Assembly: GCF_001522545.3 (NCBI RefSeq)
Contig: NC_031770.1
Span: 107,734,130-107,798,129 of the forward strand
Direction: 5' to 3'
DNA from: Parus major
Lineage: Eukaryota; Chordata; Aves; Passeriformes; Paridae
DNA: 64,000 nucleotides
Position numbers and translations under genes: made by a program. Below, piece after piece: positions 63,500 through 64,000 of this stretch; the stretch's first letter is position 1, and each line of letters starts with the position of its first letter. A model generated the notes under the pieces. The model was not told where the DNA came from and did no database searches. It worked only from the letters and a program-made list of their open reading frames with translations.

Positions 63500-63960
63500 A
63501 AAACCCTAGACCTGGGCATCTGCCAGCAGCCAGCTCAAATTGTTTTGCATCGCGCTTAAAACCCAATTTTACCTGTTGCAGCTTTGCAGCTCCACCATTC
63601 ACAGCTGCATGTTTGCCAAGGTCATTTCTCTTTTGCAGTTTACAGATGCCAGCTAGTGCCCATTAATGCTCAGGTCTCAATTAATAAGCTGCACTTGTGG
63701 TTTGCAGAAAATCAGGCAACAAATTTCTTCAGGTTTATAGCACTTTGGCCAATCGTTCCCAATTATTAAAGATCATAATGTACTGTGGACAGATTAATTC
63801 CTTGTAGGTACAGTCAGGTGACATTTACTTTGAAGAGCTACAGGATATTTTTATAACTTAAAAATATTACAATTTGTTTTGTTATTTATTGCTATAAGGT
63901 CACTAACAAGCAAAAGTCCCCTTGGCTTATTGCATATGTTTCATAGGGAAATTCAAGTCA
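63500..63960. promoter_or_regulatory. Candidate intronic regulatory element with a RUNX motif
   Basis: This AT-rich, repeat-free block has clustered TAAT/ATTA homeodomain-type cores and a perfect RUNX consensus TGTGGTTT at 63696-63703. RUNX2 autoregulation through such sites is known for its promoter; a role for this intronic site is inference. Confidence 0.3.
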
Positions 63961-64000
63961 ATGCAGAATCTTTCAATGCATGAAACCAGAGTAATGCTGT

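Overview
The window looks like part of an avian (bird) chromosome. It carries about a dozen truncated CR1 LINE copies, several ending in the tandem 8-bp 3' tails typical of avian CR1, inside single-copy, moderately AT-rich DNA. It also holds a few very old repeat relics (MIR-like, an L2/L3-type LINE tail, and hairpin-type repeats shared with other sauropsids). I saw no bacterial-style genes, operons, CRISPR arrays, rRNA or tRNA genes.

The only protein-coding sequence I can support is the last coding exon of RUNX2, the osteoblast runt-domain transcription factor, on the minus strand at 59253-59731. It encodes the final 158 residues, including the PPPY motif and the terminal VWRPY Groucho/TLE motif. 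Leftward it continues into a repeat-free 3' UTR of about 4.4 kb that ends near 54870 after a canonical AATAAA. The UTR carries seed matches for miRNAs reported in the literature to repress RUNX2 (miR-204/211, miR-217, miR-30, miR-137, miR-135, miR-205, miR-218). Five of these sites lie within about 200 nt of each other. To the right, 59732-64000 is part of the last RUNX2 intron; earlier exons lie beyond the window.

Positions 1-54869 are the flank downstream of RUNX2. I found no exon there. In other vertebrates the next gene in this direction is CLIC5, and no CLIC5 exon was recognised here. The flank holds CR1 fragments, small tandem repeats, and a GC-rich minisatellite at 32220-32700 interrupted by a 160-N assembly gap. 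Several repeat-poor AT-rich blocks look like candidate long-range regulatory elements (best: 28190-28770, 26370-26690, 14900-15310, 34040-34470, and intronic 63500-63960). Their regulatory status is inference from sequence texture and motifs.

I do not see an undescribed biological system. The most useful leads are the miRNA-site cluster in the 3' UTR, the candidate enhancers, the collapsed minisatellite, and the ancient repeat relics.
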